From NCBI GenBank assembly GCA_047639575.1, contig JBLIOB010000233.1, forward strand, positions 1 through 6,787: 6,787 bases of DNA, in the 5' to 3' direction. A model generated the notes under the pieces. The model did not search any database. It saw only the letters and a list, made by a program, of their open reading frames with translations, and was not told the DNA's origin. The stretch is from JBLIOB01 sp047639575. GTDB lineage: Bacteria; Bacteroidota; Bacteroidia; Flavobacteriales_D; Parvicellaceae. How positions within the stretch are numbered: position 1 is the first letter of the stretch; the number at the start of each line of letters is the position of its first letter. Positions 5,218-6,787 of the stretch are shown here, piece by piece. The translations under genes and the position numbers were made by a program.

Positions 5218-5991
5218 ATGAGAAATCTATTCATTCTTCTTTTTGCAATTACGCTTTTCAGTTGTAATCAGAAATTTGAAGGGCCAAATCTGTTAACAAC
5301 TGTCAACAAAGTTGAATCTAATTTCGCTGCTGATGGGTTTGATTCTCAACACTCCGATGCAAAAGCTATTGAAATAGCTGACTTAGTGATGCAGGCTTCA
5401 GGTGGAAGAAAAGCGTGGGACGCTGCAAAAATTTTGAAATGGAATTTTTTCGGAGCTAGAAGTCTAATCTGGAATAAGCAATCTGGTGATATTAGAATTA
5501 ATATGGCTGACGGAGACGTGTATATTTCAAATATATTTGAATCAACTGGGACTGCTTTAATTAAAGGGCAGGAGATAGTAGATCCTGATTCGCTTGCTAT
5601 TTTCTTAAATGATGCCAAAAGTATATGGATCAATGATTCATATTGGCTTTTTCTCCCTTATAAATTGAAAGATTCTGGTGTCACTTTAAAGTATTTAGAA
5701 GTAGATACAGCGGAAGGTGGCGCTGCAAGTCATGTCTTGGAACTAACCTTTGCAAATGTTGGAGACACACCAGAAAACAAATACCACGTTTTGGTAGATA
5801 CCGCAACAAACCTGATCAATCAATGGTCTTTTTACGCGAACTATTCAGATACCTTATCCAGGTTTACTACTCCTTGGGCTGACTACAATGAATATGGGAA
5901 TCTTAATTTATCTGGCAACAGGGGAAATTATCTCATAACTGAAATAGAAGTTCTGGGGACTATCGATCAAGAGACATTCACCAAGTTCTAG
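5218..5991 (+). CDS. Lipoprotein, DUF6503-like
   Basis: This 257-residue protein has a lipoprotein signal (hydrophobic residues 4-15, lipobox L13-F14-S15-C16). N17 after the cysteine gives no inner-membrane retention signal. The body begins with a helix and an A-S-G-G-R-K-A-W motif (60-67), then strands such as LKWNFFGARSLIWNKQSGDIRIN. This pattern resembles Bacteroidota lipoproteins grouped as DUF6503, whose fold may be LolA/LppX-like and bind a hydrophobic ligand. I assign the family with moderate confidence and know no established function. It lies 30 bp after the MuiA-type gene and shares a base with the following start codon, so it belongs to the same cluster. A surface or periplasmic role with the neighbouring transferase is a guess from context. 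Confidence 0.7.
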   Translation: MRNLFILLFAITLFSCNQKFEGPNLLTTVNKVESNFAADGFDSQHSDAKAIEIADLVMQASGGRKAWDAAKILKWNFFGARSLIWNKQSGDIRINMADGDVYISNIFESTGTALIKGQEIVDPDSLAIFLNDAKSIWINDSYWLFLPYKLKDSGVTLKYLEVDTAEGGAASHVLELTFANVGDTPENKYHVLVDTATNLINQWSFYANYSDTLSRFTTPWADYNEYGNLNLSGNRGNYLITEIEVLGTIDQETFTKF

Positions 5992-6787
5992 TGCTCAACG
6001 GACTAAATTATAAATTGGCCTTTAAGTGGTTTCTGGTGTTCTTTATTGCAATCAGCGGACCTATCATTCTGAATTACATTCAGTTCTATTCGAGCGAGTG
6101 GTTTACTTTTAAGCACTTTCTAAAATATGAAATTGTAATCCTCGTTTTTTCTTACTTGATTTCAATTCCTATTATTATCAAACACAAAATAGCCTCCATC
6201 TATTTGAAGCTAGTCGCAATTATAGTAATTGGTTATTCTGGACTAGAATTTTGGCACGTTTTTGAGTTTCAAGGTTTTCCAAATTCCGCCACTTTCTTTT
6301 CCATATTTACAACTTCATTAAACGAAAGTTGGTCCTTTATTGAAAACCAATTTGATTGGATCGATTTTGTATTAGTGTTGCTGTTTTGGCTGGTGCTTCT
6401 TGGAGTTTACTTTTTAATTAAAAAAGGTGACTTACTTAAATTGAGTTCAAAAACCGAAGGAAAGCTTTGTGTATTTGGGTTGGTTGTTATCTTAAGTGGT
6501 TACGGCTTTATTGGGCCCGACCGATTAATGCCTTCATCGCTATCTGACACTTCTATTTTGAGCGGAGCCAATGCATATTTCGACTTTCTGCATGAGCAAG
6601 AGGAATTTCAAAAACTATCTGATTTTAATCCTGATTTTGAAGGGTTCTCATTTGTTCCTGTTGAAAATGAAGTCCATGTAATTATTATTGGAGAATCAAC
6701 CAGCAGGCATCATATGGGGTTGTATGACTATTGGCGGGAAACAAATCCAAGATTGAGTCAGGTAGAAAATTTAATCGCTTTTAGCCA
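5991..6787 (+). CDS. Phosphoethanolamine-transferase-like membrane enzyme, 3' end cut off by the window
   Basis: The frame is open from a GTG at 5991 through the window end (265 codons). The G of the preceding TAG stop is the first base of the start, so translation is likely coupled. Five hydrophobic segments (about residues 9-30, 46-63, 70-87, 125-143 and 158-175) come before a soluble part, the layout of EptA/CptA-type lipid transferases. Residues 229-256 include I-I-G-E-S-T-S-R, G-L-Y and R-E-T-N-P-R-L. This matches the family's GETxR-LYGYxRxTNP region, with E235 the expected metal ligand. The nucleophilic threonine and remaining metal residues lie beyond the window. Family members add phosphoethanolamine to lipid A or other envelope glycans, and the substrate here is unknown. 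A general alkaline-phosphatase-superfamily sulfatase is less likely given the membrane segments. Confidence 0.82.
   Translation, partial: MLNGLNYKLAFKWFLVFFIAISGPIILNYIQFYSSEWFTFKHFLKYEIVILVFSYLISIPIIIKHKIASIYLKLVAIIVIGYSGLEFWHVFEFQGFPNSATFFSIFTTSLNESWSFIENQFDWIDFVLVLLFWLVLLGVYFLIKKGDLLKLSSKTEGKLCVFGLVVILSGYGFIGPDRLMPSSLSDTSILSGANAYFDFLHEQEEFQKLSDFNPDFEGFSFVPVENEVHVIIIGESTSRHHMGLYDYWRETNPRLSQVENLIAFS

Overview
The window looks like an AT-rich chromosomal piece of a member of the Bacteroidota, probably of the Flavobacteriia type. The grounds are a PorP/SprF-type outer-membrane protein (a family tied to type IX secretion), a Bacteroidota-style Rhs core fragment starting MGCLKL, an ORF6N-domain gene, almost no Shine-Dalgarno sequences, and several -7-like TAnnTTTA boxes. 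Genus and species cannot be read from it. All intact genes lie on the + strand.

Positions 1-381 hold no gene I can support. Positions 382-2507 form a small accessory block with a repeated layout. A 110-bp repeat (A) is followed by cargo, then by a 74-bp repeat (B). An Rhs fragment comes next, and then A - cargo - B again. The first cargo is an ORF6N-domain DNA-binding protein with a palindromic operator-like site in front. The second is a RelE/ParE-type toxin-antitoxin pair followed by a 47-codon ORF. The two A copies differ at 2 of 110 positions and the two B copies at 4 of 74. Repeat B encodes the last residues of both the ORF6N protein and the 47-residue peptide (KADAST and KAGAST). Repeat A supplies the stop codon of the Rhs fragment. 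B copy 1 ends in a perfect 16-bp inverted repeat whose right arm is missing from B copy 2. No recombinase is present in the window, so how these units spread is unknown.

Positions 2508-2686 are intergenic, with a GC-rich hairpin just before the next gene. From 2687 to the end runs a tightly packed envelope gene cluster: a PorP/SprF-like outer-membrane protein, 2 bp, a secreted DUF4140/DUF4139 (MuiA-type) protein, 30 bp, a lipoprotein, then a membrane phosphoethanolamine-transferase-like enzyme whose GTG start shares one base with the preceding stop and which runs off the window. The spacing suggests one transcript, and every product is exported or membrane-bound. Their joint role in surface assembly or lipid A/glycan decoration is inference.
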